A stretch of 64,000 bases of DNA, from the NCBI GenBank assembly GCA_965116865.1, contig OZ220727.1, forward strand, positions 62,001-126,000. The letters run 5' to 3'. Of the stretch, positions 39,937 through 48,388 are shown piece after piece (within the stretch, counting starts at the first letter, position 1; each line of letters begins with the position of its first letter). This stretch comes from Aldehydirespirator sp965116865. GTDB taxonomy: Bacteria; Actinomycetota; Acidimicrobiia; Acidimicrobiales; Aldehydirespiratoraceae. A program made the translations under genes and the position numbers. The notes under the pieces were generated by a model. The model saw only the letters and a list, made by a program, of their open reading frames with translations, ran no database searches and was not told the origin of the DNA.

Positions 39937-40377
39937 ATGATGGATGTCATGTTGATTGCACTAATTTCTGTTTTGGGTTCAGGCCTGCTGGGCATCACCG
40001 GGGTGCTGGTACACTTCCTGCTCAAGCAGGGAGCCGGGCAGCGGGAGCATGCCGACAGGCTCCATGGCGAGGCCATGGATGCGATCGCCAAGCAGGGAGC
40101 TGAGCAGCGGGAGCATGCCGACAGGCTCCATGGCGAGGCCATGGATGCGATCGCCAAGCACGGTGAGCGCATGGTCGATCTGCACCTGCAAGCCATGGCG
40201 GCAGTCGCCGCGCTGGGAGAGCGCACCGCCGCGCCTGAAGCGAAGGCCGGCTGGCGCTATCCGCAGCGATTCCGACGGCCTAGTTCGCGTCGCGCTGACG
40301 AGGGTCGGGCGTCGTGGACGTGGTCTCGGTGGTGGCCTGCTGTGTTCGCGTCGCGTCAACGAGGGTTGGACTGGTAG
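39937..40377 (+). CDS. Small membrane protein with coiled-coil repeat
   Basis: Starts with a hydrophobic helix (IALISVLGSGLLGITGVLV, residues about 7-25) followed by a 22-residue amphipathic repeat present twice (QREHADRLHGEAMDAIAK), from a 66-bp DNA duplication, and a third diverged unit. The last 45 residues are Arg/Trp-rich and derive from another small DNA repeat (GTTCGCGTCGCGTC type), so the true C-terminus is doubtful. No family recognised; layout resembles the membrane coiled-coil protein at 53-646. Confidence 0.5.
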   Translation: MMDVMLIALISVLGSGLLGITGVLVHFLLKQGAGQREHADRLHGEAMDAIAKQGAEQREHADRLHGEAMDAIAKHGERMVDLHLQAMAAVAALGERTAAPEAKAGWRYPQRFRRPSSRRADEGRASWTWSRWWPAVFASRQRGLDW

Positions 40378-40413
40378 ACCGAGGCCGGGTCGACAGGCCG
40401 GTAGCTTGGAGGG

Positions 40414-41724
40414 GTGAACCGGCTCCGTATCGGACTCCTCGGCTGCGGCAACGTCGGTGCTGCCCTGGTCACGTTGCTCGACGAGCAGCGGGACACGGTG
40501 GCGGCCCGCACCGGCATCGAGCTGGAGATCACCAGAATCGCGGTGCGCTCCACCTCCAAGGACCGTGGCCTGCGTATCGAACCGTCGGTGTTCTGCACCG
40601 ACGCGGCCGCGATCGTCGCGGATCCCGGGATCGACGTCGTGGTGGAGGTCATCGGCGGGATCGAGCCGGCCCGCAGCCTGCTGCACGACGCTATCTCGAA
40701 GGGCAAGCCGGTCGTGACGGGCAACAAGGAGCTGCTGGCCAACTACGGCGCGGAGCTGTTCGAGGCGGCCGACAATGCCGGCGTGGACCTGCTGTTCGAG
40801 GGAGCCGTCGCGGGGGCCATCCCCCTCATGCGGCCCCTCCGGGAGTCGCTGGCGGCTGAGCCGGTGCGGCGGATCATGGGCATCGTCAACGGCACGACCA
40901 ACTACATCCTCACCCGGATGTCCGAGGGTGGCGCGAGCTACGCAGAAGCGTTGAGCGAGGCCCAGAGTCTGGGCTACGCGGAGCGCGACCCGACCGCGGA
41001 CGTCGAGGGGTTCGACGCCGGGGCCAAGGCCGCCATCCTCGCCACCGTCGCCTTCGGTGCCGTGGTGGTTGCCGGCGACGTCTACCACGAGGGGATCGCC
41101 CGGATCGCCAGTCACGACATCGAGATGGCCCGCCGCCTGGGCTACGCGGTCAAGGCGGTCGCCGTGGCCGAGCGCACAGGGTGGGGCGACGGCGAGCCGC
41201 CGGAGGTGGCCGTGCGCGTCCATCCGGCCATGGTGCCTGTGCAGCATCCGCTGGCGAGCGTGCGCGACAGCTTCAACGCGGTCTTCATACAGGGCGACGC
41301 AGTGGGCGAGCTCATGTTCTACGGCCGGGGAGCGGGCGGCCGCCCCACCGCCGGCGCCGTCCTCGGAGACCTCGTCGACGCGGCCGTCAACCTCGCCTCG
41401 GGCGGCCCGGGCCGCATCGGGCGGCTGGTCCCGGCCTCCATCCGCTCGATCGACGACCTGCGGTCCGAGTACTACATCGGCGTGGAGGTTGCCGACCGGC
41501 CCGGCGTGCTGGCCTCGGTGGCAGCCGGATTCGGACGCCACGGAGTGTCTATCCGTTCCATGGAGCAGCACGGCCTGGGCGACGACGCCCGTCTCGTGTT
41601 CATCACCCACGAGTGCCGCGAGCGCGACCTGCAGGCGACGCTGCGCGACCTCCGCGGCCTGCCGGCGGTCCACGAACTGGGCAACGTGATCCGGGTCATC
41701 GGCCACGAGAACCCCAAACAGTGA
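40414..41724 (+). CDS. hom: Homoserine dehydrogenase
   Basis: NAD(P)-dependent reduction of aspartate semialdehyde to homoserine, the branch point to threonine and methionine. 436 residues: Rossmann motif GLLGCGNVGAALV, catalytic region VTGNKELLANYG, EGAVAGAIPLMRPLRESL, IMGIVNGTTNYILTRM and AERDPTADVEGFDAGAKAAI. A C-terminal ACT domain (YYIGVEVADRPGVLASVAAG) probably mediates threonine feedback. A TAGCTT -10 box ends 6 nt before the GTG, so it is probably transcribed on its own as a leaderless mRNA. thrC starts 1 nt after the stop. Confidence 0.97.
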   Translation: MNRLRIGLLGCGNVGAALVTLLDEQRDTVAARTGIELEITRIAVRSTSKDRGLRIEPSVFCTDAAAIVADPGIDVVVEVIGGIEPARSLLHDAISKGKPVVTGNKELLANYGAELFEAADNAGVDLLFEGAVAGAIPLMRPLRESLAAEPVRRIMGIVNGTTNYILTRMSEGGASYAEALSEAQSLGYAERDPTADVEGFDAGAKAAILATVAFGAVVVAGDVYHEGIARIASHDIEMARRLGYAVKAVAVAERTGWGDGEPPEVAVRVHPAMVPVQHPLASVRDSFNAVFIQGDAVGELMFYGRGAGGRPTAGAVLGDLVDAAVNLASGGPGRIGRLVPASIRSIDDLRSEYYIGVEVADRPGVLASVAAGFGRHGVSIRSMEQHGLGDDARLVFITHECRERDLQATLRDLRGLPAVHELGNVIRVIGHENPKQ

Positions 41725-41725
41725 C

Positions 41726-43123
41726 GTGCGCTATGTCAGCACCCGGTCGGAGCCGGGCCGCGGCGATCGTCTCGCGTTCGACGAGGTGTTGCTGGGCGGG
41801 ACGGCCGCCGACGGCGGACTCCACGTCCCCGAGGAGGCGCCTGGACTGCCTGAGTCCGTCGGCCCCGGCGCCGGCGACCTGAGCTACGCCGAGCTGGCCG
41901 TCCGCATCATGGCCCCCTACCTGGGAGGCGCCGTCGCACGCGACGACCTTGAGGAGCTCGTCGCCGACGCCTACTCCACCTTCGACCATCCCGACGTGTG
42001 CCCGCTGGTGGCCCTCGACCACGACCACTGGCTGCTGGAACTGTTCCACGGGCCCACCTTCGCCTTCAAGGACATCGCCATGCAGGTGGTGGCCCGGATG
42101 TTCGACCTCGAGCTGGAGCGCCGCGGCGATCGGGCCATGATCGTGGCGGCCACGTCGGGCGACACCGGCTCGGCGGCGATGGAGGCGGTGGCCGGCCGCG
42201 ACCGCGTAGACATCGTGGTGCTGCACCCGGAGGGCCGCACCAGCGAGATCCAGAGGCGCCAGATGACCACGCTGGACGCGCCCAACGTCCACGCGGCAGC
42301 CGTCGACGGAACGTTCGACGACTGCCAGGACCTGGTCAAGGCCATGTTCGCCGACGTGCCGTTCCGCGTCGAGGCGAGCTTGGCCGCGGTCAACTCCATC
42401 AACTGGGCCCGGGTCGCGGCCCAGATCGTCTACTACGTCTGGGCGGTCCGGCGCCTCGACGACGACCGGCCGGTCACGTTCTGCGTCCCGACCGGCAATT
42501 TCGGCAACGTGCTGGCCGGGCATTACGCCCGCCGGATGGGTCTGCCGGTCGGGCGCCTGCTGGTCGCGTCCAACACGAACGACATCTTGAGCCGGCTGAT
42601 AGAGACCGGCGAGCTGGCCGCCCGCGACGTGGTGCCCACCCTCTCGCCCAGCATGGACATCCAGATCTCGTCCAATCTGGAGCGGCTGCTGTTCGAGCTG
42701 TTCGACGGCGACGGCGCCGCCACCGCCGCTTTGCTGCGCCGGTTCAGGTCGGCGGGCCGGGCCGGGCTGAACCCGGAGCAGCACCGGCGCTTGGCGGCCG
42801 CGTTCGCCGGCGACCGCTTGGACGATTCCGAGACCCTCGACGTGATGGGTCGCGTCCACGCGGAGTCGCAAGTGTTCATCGACCCCCACACCGCGGTCGG
42901 GGTGGGCGTGGCCCAACGCTGCCGCCAGCCGCAAGAGTTGGTCGTGTCGCTGGCCACGGCACACCCGGCCAAGTTCCCTGAGGCCGTGGAGCGCGCCACC
43001 GGCTGCACGCCCGAGCCGCCGCCTGCGCTGGCCGTGGTGGCGGACCGGCCCGAGCGCTGCACCTCCTTGCCCAATAACGTCGACGCGGTCAAGGAATTCG
43101 TCCGTTCAGCCCGACGCGCTTGA
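41726..43123 (+). CDS. thrC: Threonine synthase
   Basis: PLP enzyme converting O-phosphohomoserine to threonine; 465 residues, the longer class with an N-terminal domain (RYVSTRSEPGRGDRLAFDEV). PLP lysine is in HGPTFAFKDIAMQ, the phosphate loop is ATSGDTGSAA, and further conserved blocks are VHPEGRTSEIQRRQM-like (VVLHPEGRTSEIQRRQMTT), SINWARVAAQIVYYVWA and VPTGNFGNVLAGHYARRMG. Translationally coupled to hom. thrB (homoserine kinase), which often follows in actinobacteria, is absent here; a 256-bp gap with no gene separates thrC from rho. Confidence 0.97.
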   Translation: MRYVSTRSEPGRGDRLAFDEVLLGGTAADGGLHVPEEAPGLPESVGPGAGDLSYAELAVRIMAPYLGGAVARDDLEELVADAYSTFDHPDVCPLVALDHDHWLLELFHGPTFAFKDIAMQVVARMFDLELERRGDRAMIVAATSGDTGSAAMEAVAGRDRVDIVVLHPEGRTSEIQRRQMTTLDAPNVHAAAVDGTFDDCQDLVKAMFADVPFRVEASLAAVNSINWARVAAQIVYYVWAVRRLDDDRPVTFCVPTGNFGNVLAGHYARRMGLPVGRLLVASNTNDILSRLIETGELAARDVVPTLSPSMDIQISSNLERLLFELFDGDGAATAALLRRFRSAGRAGLNPEQHRRLAAAFAGDRLDDSETLDVMGRVHAESQVFIDPHTAVGVGVAQRCRQPQELVVSLATAHPAKFPEAVERATGCTPEPPPALAVVADRPERCTSLPNNVDAVKEFVRSARRA

Positions 43124-43379
43124 TATTCGTCGGCAGTACCGGGACAGTGGGCACTGCGCTCGGCGCGTGCCCCACCGCAGGCGGATCAGGCGTGGCCGAA
43201 CGCTGCGGCCTCGAGGCTGTGGGACTGGGCGCCGTGGAGCGGTGGTTGCGGAGGCAGTCCTCTGCTGCGTAGCCTTCGCCGGAACGCCTCGCGCCTGCGG
43301 CGCGACGGCTCGACCCGGCCCGTGACGCGTCGCTTTGCCGAGCCGGGATGCCTGAGTCCGACAACCGGGGAATTCATCC

Positions 43380-44909
43380 GTGGAAGCGACCGAGATGCGG
43401 CGGTCCACGCTGCAACGCAAAGATCGTGGCGAACTCAACCAGATCGCCGCCGCTCTGGGCTCCAAGCCCTCCAGCAGGGCCCGCAAGGACGAGATCATCC
43501 AGATGATCATCGACTTGACCGCCGACGGCGCCAGGATCTCCCAGCAGACCAGCGAGGGAACGAGTGAGGGCCCGTCTGCCGCAGCCGCGGAGGACGGATC
43601 CGAGGGGTCCGACCGAGGACCGAGGCTCTCCGACGGCGTCGCCCTCGACGACGACGGCGAAGAGTCGACAGCCGAAGTCCGCGAGGACAGCCGCCCAGCG
43701 GACCGCGGCGACGACGAGGTGGATCAGGGCAACCGTCGCCGCAGGCGCCGCAGCCGCGACCGCGACCGCGACCGCGACGACGGCTGGGACGCTGAACCCG
43801 TAGCGGTCGCCGGCCGCCTCGACCTGCGCGACGAGGGCTACGGGTTCCTGCGGGTCGACGGTTGCCTGCCGAACCGCAACGACGCCTACGTGCCGGTGAG
43901 GACCATCCGTCAGTACGGCCTGCGGCGCGGCGACCATCTCACGGGCACGTCCCGGCCTGCCAACCGGGCAGAGAAGAACCCCGCCCTGCTGACACTCGAG
44001 TCGATCAACGGCAACCCCGCGGAGCCCTCTAACCGCCCGCGGTTCGAGAGCCTCACCCCGATCCACGCCGTGCGGCGCCTGACTCTCGAGCAGCCCGAGG
44101 ATCCCGAAGCGGTCGCGGCCCGACTGGTCGATCTGGTCGCGCCGGTCGGCGTCGGCCAGCGGATACTGGTGAGCGGGCCCCCGCAGTCCGGAGCCTCGGA
44201 GCTGTTCGTCTCGATGATCGCCGCGATCGAGGCGAACGAGCCGGACATGTTCGTGATGGGGCTGTTCCTCGAGCAGCGGCCCGAAGACATCACCGAGGTT
44301 CGTAGGTGTGTACGCAACGGTGACGTGGCCGCCACTTCGTTCGACCAGACCCCCGAGGAGCACGTGCAGACGGCTGAGATGACCATCGAGCGGGTCAAGC
44401 GCCTCGTCGAGTCCGGACGCAACGTGGCGGTGGTGCTCGACAGCCTCACCGCCGTGGCCCGGGCCTACAACGCCGCGCTGTCGAACGCGGGGCGGGCCTA
44501 CAGCGGCAACGTCGAGAGCGGCGCCGTGCACATGCCCAAGAAGCTCTTCGGAGTGGGCCGCAACGTCTCCGAGGGCGGCTCCGTCACCATGATCGCCTCG
44601 ATCGACTCCGACGGCCCGAGCCCGTTGTCGGCAGCGTTGAGCGAGGAGTTCGCAGGCACGGCCAACACCGAGATCAGGCTCGACCGGTGGGCTGCGGAGC
44701 TCGGCCTGTTCCCGGCCATCGACGTGGCCGCCTCGGTGTCGCGCGACGAGGACCGCTTCATCGACGCCGACGAGGTCCGGGCCCTCCGGGACCTCCGCAC
44801 CGGCTTCGCCCACGCAGCAGGGGACGGTCCGGCGGCGGTTGTGAAGACCTTAGAGACCGCCCTGTCCAAGTTGCGCGGCAGTCCCACCAATGCGGAGCTG
44901 CTCCGCTGA
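43380..44909 (+). CDS. rho: Rho termination factor homologue with degenerate ATPase site
   Basis: 509 residues. The Rho_N helix (QRKDRGELNQIAAALGSKP) is followed by an acidic/Arg-rich insertion, then the RNA-binding OB fold (AGRLDLRDEGYGFLRVDGCL) and a RecA-like motor domain. Walker A reads GPPQSGASELF (residues 266-276) where Rho has APPKAGKT, so the essential Lys is Ala272. The catalytic-Glu segment is LEQRPEDI rather than IDERPEE, and TRLARAYN is TAVARAYN. Q-loop and fold motifs (KLFGVGRNVSEGGSVTMIAS) remain. Locus (thrC-rho-rpmE) is canonical. It can hardly hydrolyse ATP as normal Rho does; a paralogue elsewhere or another role is likely. Confidence 0.85.
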   Translation: MEATEMRRSTLQRKDRGELNQIAAALGSKPSSRARKDEIIQMIIDLTADGARISQQTSEGTSEGPSAAAAEDGSEGSDRGPRLSDGVALDDDGEESTAEVREDSRPADRGDDEVDQGNRRRRRRSRDRDRDRDDGWDAEPVAVAGRLDLRDEGYGFLRVDGCLPNRNDAYVPVRTIRQYGLRRGDHLTGTSRPANRAEKNPALLTLESINGNPAEPSNRPRFESLTPIHAVRRLTLEQPEDPEAVAARLVDLVAPVGVGQRILVSGPPQSGASELFVSMIAAIEANEPDMFVMGLFLEQRPEDITEVRRCVRNGDVAATSFDQTPEEHVQTAEMTIERVKRLVESGRNVAVVLDSLTAVARAYNAALSNAGRAYSGNVESGAVHMPKKLFGVGRNVSEGGSVTMIASIDSDGPSPLSAALSEEFAGTANTEIRLDRWAAELGLFPAIDVAASVSRDEDRFIDADEVRALRDLRTGFAHAAGDGPAAVVKTLETALSKLRGSPTNAELLR

Positions 44910-44965
44910 TCCCCGCTCCGCGCCGCAAAGGGAGAAGGACAGCATCCGGCACGGGATGAAGCCGA

Positions 44966-45177
44966 CAGTCGGCAGCGTCGCCGGCATAGCAGCGTCGCCG
45001 GCATGGACGCCGATCCGGGCTCCAGTCGGCAGCGTCGCCGGCATGGACGCCGATCCGGGCTCCAGTCGGCAGCGTCGCCGGCATGGACGCCGATCCGGGC
45101 TCCAGTCGGCAGCGTCGCCGGCATGGCAGCGTCGTCGGCATGGACGCCGATCCGGGCTCCAGTCGGCAGCGGGGATA
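44966..45177. repeat. Tandem array, 40-bp unit, about 4.5 copies
   Basis: GCATGGACGCCGATCCGGGC starts at 45001, 45041, 45081 and, after a 17-bp partial unit, at about 45138, with TCCAGTCGGCAGCGTCGCCG between. It fills the rho-rpmE gap (about 320 bp); no gene or terminator could be separated from it. Confidence 0.92.
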
Positions 45178-45232
45178 GTTTCGTCGCCGCCGGGTTGTGA
45201 CCGGCCCGTCCTACTTACAGACTGGTGCTCCG

Positions 45233-45490
45233 ATGAAGACCGACATACATCCCGAGTACCGGCTGGTCGTGTTCTCCGACCAGTCCGCAGGCGCCTCGTT
45301 CCTCACCCGTTCGACCATCGCCACCGACGACACCATCGAATGGTCCGACGGCAACACGTACCCGCTGGCGAAGGTGGAGATCTCCAGCGCCAGCCACCCG
45401 TTCTTCACCGGGACGATGCAGATTGTCGACACCGCGGGCCGGGTCGAACGCTTCGAGCGCCGCTACGGCCGCCGCAAGGGCCGCGAGTAG
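45233..45490 (+). CDS. rpmE: Ribosomal protein bL31
   Basis: 85 residues. MKTDIHPEYRLVVFSDQSAG is the bL31 start, followed by the beta-rich core and FFTGTMQIVDTAGRVERFER with a basic tail RYGRRKGRE. It has no CxxC zinc pairs, so it is the zinc-independent (C-minus, RpmE2-like) form. ATG 45233 is preferred over in-frame upstream starts because of the family N-terminus. Position after rho is conserved in many bacteria. Confidence 0.93.
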   Translation: MKTDIHPEYRLVVFSDQSAGASFLTRSTIATDDTIEWSDGNTYPLAKVEISSASHPFFTGTMQIVDTAGRVERFERRYGRRKGRE

Positions 45491-45519
45491 ACACGCAGGG
45501 TCCGCAGGCACCGTCGGCG

Positions 45520-45819
45520 ATGGAACACACCGAGGCGAATGCTCGCGTTGGCGCGGCCGAGGTCCGCTCCGCCGCGGACGACGCGCCGGCCAAAGCGTTC
45601 GAGATGGTCGCCACCCCCGCAATCTTCGGGTTCGGCGGCTGGCTCGTCGACGGGCGCCTCGGGACGTTTCCGCTGGTGACGCTGCTGCTGGCGCTGACCG
45701 TCCTCGGCTACGAGGTATGGAGCTTCGTCCGCCATTACGGAGCCAGCATGGACGACGCCCTCGACAGCCGCCGGGCTGGCTACGGCACACCTCGTCCCGA
45801 GGCATCGAGGCAGCCATGA
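45520..45819 (+). CDS. AtpZ/AtpI-like ATP synthase accessory membrane protein
   Basis: 99 residues with two TM helices (AIFGFGGWLVDGRLGTFPLV and TLLLALTVLGYEVWSFVRHY), the pattern of the short AtpZ-type (putative F0F1-ATPase subunit) proteins placed at the head of atp operons. The GWLVDGRLGTFPL turn is typical. Its stop overlaps the next ATG (ATGA), so it is part of the atp operon. Proposed roles in this family are c-ring assembly or Mg2+/Ca2+ handling. Confidence 0.8.
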   Translation: MEHTEANARVGAAEVRSAADDAPAKAFEMVATPAIFGFGGWLVDGRLGTFPLVTLLLALTVLGYEVWSFVRHYGASMDDALDSRRAGYGTPRPEASRQP

Positions 45820-46289
45820 GCGCGCCTTCGGCCCATTCTCAACTCGGCGTCACGCCGTCAGCCGGCAGCGAGTCCGAGACCCCGGCCGCGCCTGAGCGAG
45901 CGGTGGCTCTCGACATGGTGCGGCGCTCGGTGTTCTTCGCGGTGCCGCTGCTCGCCGTCGGGGCGGTGGGCTGGGGATGGCCCGGAGTGTTGTCCGTGGG
46001 GATGGCCCTCGGATTGGTGCTGGTCAACTTCATGCTGGGTGCCGCTGTCATCGGCTGGGGCGCCCGCCTGGGGCCGGCCGCGCTGATGCTCGGAGCCCTC
46101 GGCGGATATGTGGTGCGCCTCGGTATCGTTGCCGCTGCTGTGCTGCCCGTCCGCCACCACGACTGGTTCGAACTGCTGCCCTTCGCGGTGGGCCTGCTGG
46201 TCACCCATCTGGGCCTGCTGATCGTCGAGACGCGCCACGTCTCGTTGTCGCTGGCTTTTCCGGGCCTCAAGCCGGAGCGTCGCCCATGA
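45816..46289 (+). CDS. atpI: ATP synthase subunit I-like membrane protein
   Basis: 157 residues with four predicted TM helices (VFFAVPLLAVGAVGWGWPGV, VGMALGLVLVNFMLGAAVIG, LGALGGYVVRLGIVAAAVLP, LLPFAVGLLVTHLGLLIVE). It resembles AtpI, which helps c-ring assembly. The ATG overlaps the upstream stop and its own stop overlaps the atpB ATG, both as ATGA. The N-terminal 35 residues are Ser/Pro/Ala-rich and cytosolic. Confidence 0.82.
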   Translation: MSAPSAHSQLGVTPSAGSESETPAAPERAVALDMVRRSVFFAVPLLAVGAVGWGWPGVLSVGMALGLVLVNFMLGAAVIGWGARLGPAALMLGALGGYVVRLGIVAAAVLPVRHHDWFELLPFAVGLLVTHLGLLIVETRHVSLSLAFPGLKPERRP

Positions 46290-47053
46290 GCGTCCTCGCT
46301 CTCGAGTACCCGCCTATCAACCACCTGTTCGACTGGCCCGCCTTCCTATTGGAAGGCACGCCGTTCGCTGTCAACAAGACCGTGTTGATCTACCTCGCGG
46401 CGACCGCGATCACCGTGGTGCTGTTCGGGCTGGCCGGCCGACCGCGCCCGACGCTTGTTCCCTCGGGAGTGCAGCATGTTGCCGAGTCGAGCTTGAACTT
46501 CATAGAGGACTCGGTGGTCATGCAGACCATGGGTCCCGACGGCAAGAAGTACATGCCCTTCCTCACGTCGTTGTTCTTCTTCATTCTGTTCTCGAACATC
46601 ACCGAGGTCATTCCGGGCATCCAGTTCCCGGCCACCAGCCGGATGGCCGTGCCGATGCTGCTGGCACTGCTGGTGTGGGTCGTCTACAACATGGTCGGCA
46701 TTAGGAGCCAGGGTCTGTTCGGATACCTCAAGAACTCGCTGTTCCCCGTTGGCGTGCCCAAGGCGCTCTATGTCCTCGTCACGCCCATCGAGCTGGTGTC
46801 CACCTTCGTGGTGAGGCCGTTCTCGCTTGCCATCCGGCTCTGGGCCAACATGGTGGCCGGCCACCTGCTGCTGGTGACATTCGCGGTGCTGTCGGCCGCG
46901 CTGTGGGGCGCCACCTACATCGGCGCGGCCCTCACCTTCCCGATGCTCATCGCTATGACGGCTTTCGAGATCCTCGTCTCGGTCCTTCAGGCGTTCATCT
47001 TCACCATCCTGACCGCCGTCTACATCGGCGGATCCATGCACCCGGAGCACTAG
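46286..47053 (+). CDS. atpB: ATP synthase Fo subunit a
   Basis: Proton-channel subunit; 255 residues, about six TM helices. The essential Arg lies in SLAIRLWANMVAGHLLL, and the last helix has FEILVSVLQAFIFTILTAVY and IGGSMHPEH. KKYMPFLTSLFFFILFSNIT is the conserved second-helix region. Coupled to atpI by a 4-nt overlap. A 150-bp gap with a 15-bp repeat separates it from atpE. Confidence 0.96.
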   Translation: MSVLALEYPPINHLFDWPAFLLEGTPFAVNKTVLIYLAATAITVVLFGLAGRPRPTLVPSGVQHVAESSLNFIEDSVVMQTMGPDGKKYMPFLTSLFFFILFSNITEVIPGIQFPATSRMAVPMLLALLVWVVYNMVGIRSQGLFGYLKNSLFPVGVPKALYVLVTPIELVSTFVVRPFSLAIRLWANMVAGHLLLVTFAVLSAALWGATYIGAALTFPMLIAMTAFEILVSVLQAFIFTILTAVYIGGSMHPEH

Positions 47054-47087
47054 GCGAACGCCTACGGATCGCGGTGCCCGCCACAGA

Positions 47088-47177
47088 CGTTCATCACACC
47101 GACATTCATCACACAACCGTTCATCACACAACCGTTCATTGCACAACCGTTCATCCCAGAACCATTCTTCACACAAC
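47088..47177 (+). repeat. 15-bp tandem repeat (6 units) in the atpB-atpE gap
   Basis: Units of the form CGTTCATCACACAAC start at 47088, 47103, 47118, 47133, 47148 and 47163. The stretch is A/C/T-rich and unusually poor in G, so it should be unstructured in mRNA. It ends 27 nt before the atpE GTG, whose Shine-Dalgarno is AGGAGA. Confidence 0.85.
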
Positions 47178-47203
47178 CCCTCACACACCACAGGAGAGAC
47201 AAA

Positions 47204-47464
47204 GTGCTTGAGATCCTCGCACAAACCGCGCCGGGTGAGTTCCTCGACGGCCTCAAGGCCATCGGTGCCGGTCTCGGCTACGGACTGGCCGCGATCGGCC
47301 CCGGCGTGGGCATCGGCATCGTGGTCGGCAACGCCATCACGGCCATGGCTCGCCAGCCCGAGTCCGCCGGCATGGTCCGCACCACGATGTTCCTGGGAAT
47401 CGCCTTCACGGAGGCGCTTGCCCTGATCGGGTTCGTGGTCTTCGTCCTGCTGTACTTCATCTGA
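47204..47464 (+). CDS. atpE: ATP synthase Fo subunit c
   Basis: Proteolipid c of the rotor ring; 86 residues with two TM helices. The polar loop is ARQPE, and the ion-binding carboxylate is the Glu in FLGIAFTEALALIGFVVFVL. Helix 1 is GYGLAAIGPGVGIGIVVGNA, glycine-rich as expected. AGGAGA precedes the GTG by 8 nt. An upstream unstructured repeat may raise its translation relative to the other subunits, as needed for ring stoichiometry. Confidence 0.97.
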   Translation: MLEILAQTAPGEFLDGLKAIGAGLGYGLAAIGPGVGIGIVVGNAITAMARQPESAGMVRTTMFLGIAFTEALALIGFVVFVLLYFI

Positions 47465-47475
47465 TCCGGGGCGCC

Positions 47476-48261
47476 ATGAGATCAACGATCCTGCCGTTCA
47501 ATGTTCGGTTTGGCGCTAAGCGCGCCGGGCGGGCGACGCTTCGGCTGTGCGCCGCCCTCAGTCTGGTCGGTGCTGTCGCAGTGGCTGCGGCCGCGCCGGC
47601 GTGGGCCGCGGGTGAGACGATCGGAGGGTGCGTCCTTGAGAAAGTGAAGGAGGCCAAGTACGAGCACGGCAGCCTCGAAGCCGTCAAGGCTCTGCCCGCA
47701 GACGATCTCGAGGCATTGGAGACGGATCTCGAGGGGTGCCTCGAGTCGCCGAACCCGATCCTCCCCGCACTCGACGAGATCATCTGGGGCGGCTTGGCCT
47801 TCTTGATCCTGTTCGCGTTCATGTGGCGGAAGGGCTTCCCCGCCGTCAAGCGGGCCATGGACGCCCGCTCCGAGAAGATCCGGGCCGACCTCGACGCGGC
47901 CGACAGCGCCAAGGCGGACGCCATGCGCACCAAGTCGGAGTACGAGGCCCAGCTGGCCGAGGCCAAGACGGCCGCGGCCGCCATCATCGACGAGGCCCGA
48001 GGCCAGGCAGACCAGCTCCGCCAGGATCTGCAAGCTCGCGCCGAGGCCGACATCGCCGAGCAGCGGGCCCGGGCCGCGGCCGACATCGAGTCGAGTCGCC
48101 GCCAGGCGATAGACGACCTGCGCACCGAGGTGGCTGCCATTGCGGTGGGCGCGGCAGAGCGCGTGGTCGGCGCCAGCCTCGACGCCGATGTCCACCGCTC
48201 CCTGATCGACGGCTACATCGACGAGGTGGCAGGCGCAGGCACCAACGGGGACGGGAGCTGA
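47476..48261 (+). CDS. atpF: ATP synthase Fo subunit b with N-terminal signal-like extension
   Basis: 261 residues, about 90 longer than a typical b subunit. Residues 1-45 look like a signal sequence (LRLCAALSLVGAVAVAAAAP then AWAAGE), followed by about 55 residues with two Cys (GGCVLEK, EGCLESP), and then the normal TM helix (LDEIIWGGLAFLILFAFMW) and charged coiled coil (AMDARSEKIRADLDAADSAK). The extension would place an extracytoplasmic, possibly disulfide-linked domain on the peripheral stalk. ATG at 47476 is the only sensible start. Standard operon position after atpE. Confidence 0.93.
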   Translation: MRSTILPFNVRFGAKRAGRATLRLCAALSLVGAVAVAAAAPAWAAGETIGGCVLEKVKEAKYEHGSLEAVKALPADDLEALETDLEGCLESPNPILPALDEIIWGGLAFLILFAFMWRKGFPAVKRAMDARSEKIRADLDAADSAKADAMRTKSEYEAQLAEAKTAAAAIIDEARGQADQLRQDLQARAEADIAEQRARAAADIESSRRQAIDDLRTEVAAIAVGAAERVVGASLDADVHRSLIDGYIDEVAGAGTNGDGS

Positions 48262-48388
48262 ACCGATGCCCGGCCCGCTTCCGAGTAGAGACCTCTGGCC
48301 GGCTGCCGAGCGAACTTCTGTCAGAAATCCACTGCACAGGTGGGGAACTTGCAGGAAGTTCACCGCCATCCGGGCCAGGTACTGAGCG

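Noticed and set aside
43124..43379. thrB or another small gene between thrC and rho
   Set aside because: No frame in this gap has homoserine kinase motifs or a convincing start; I see nothing coding.
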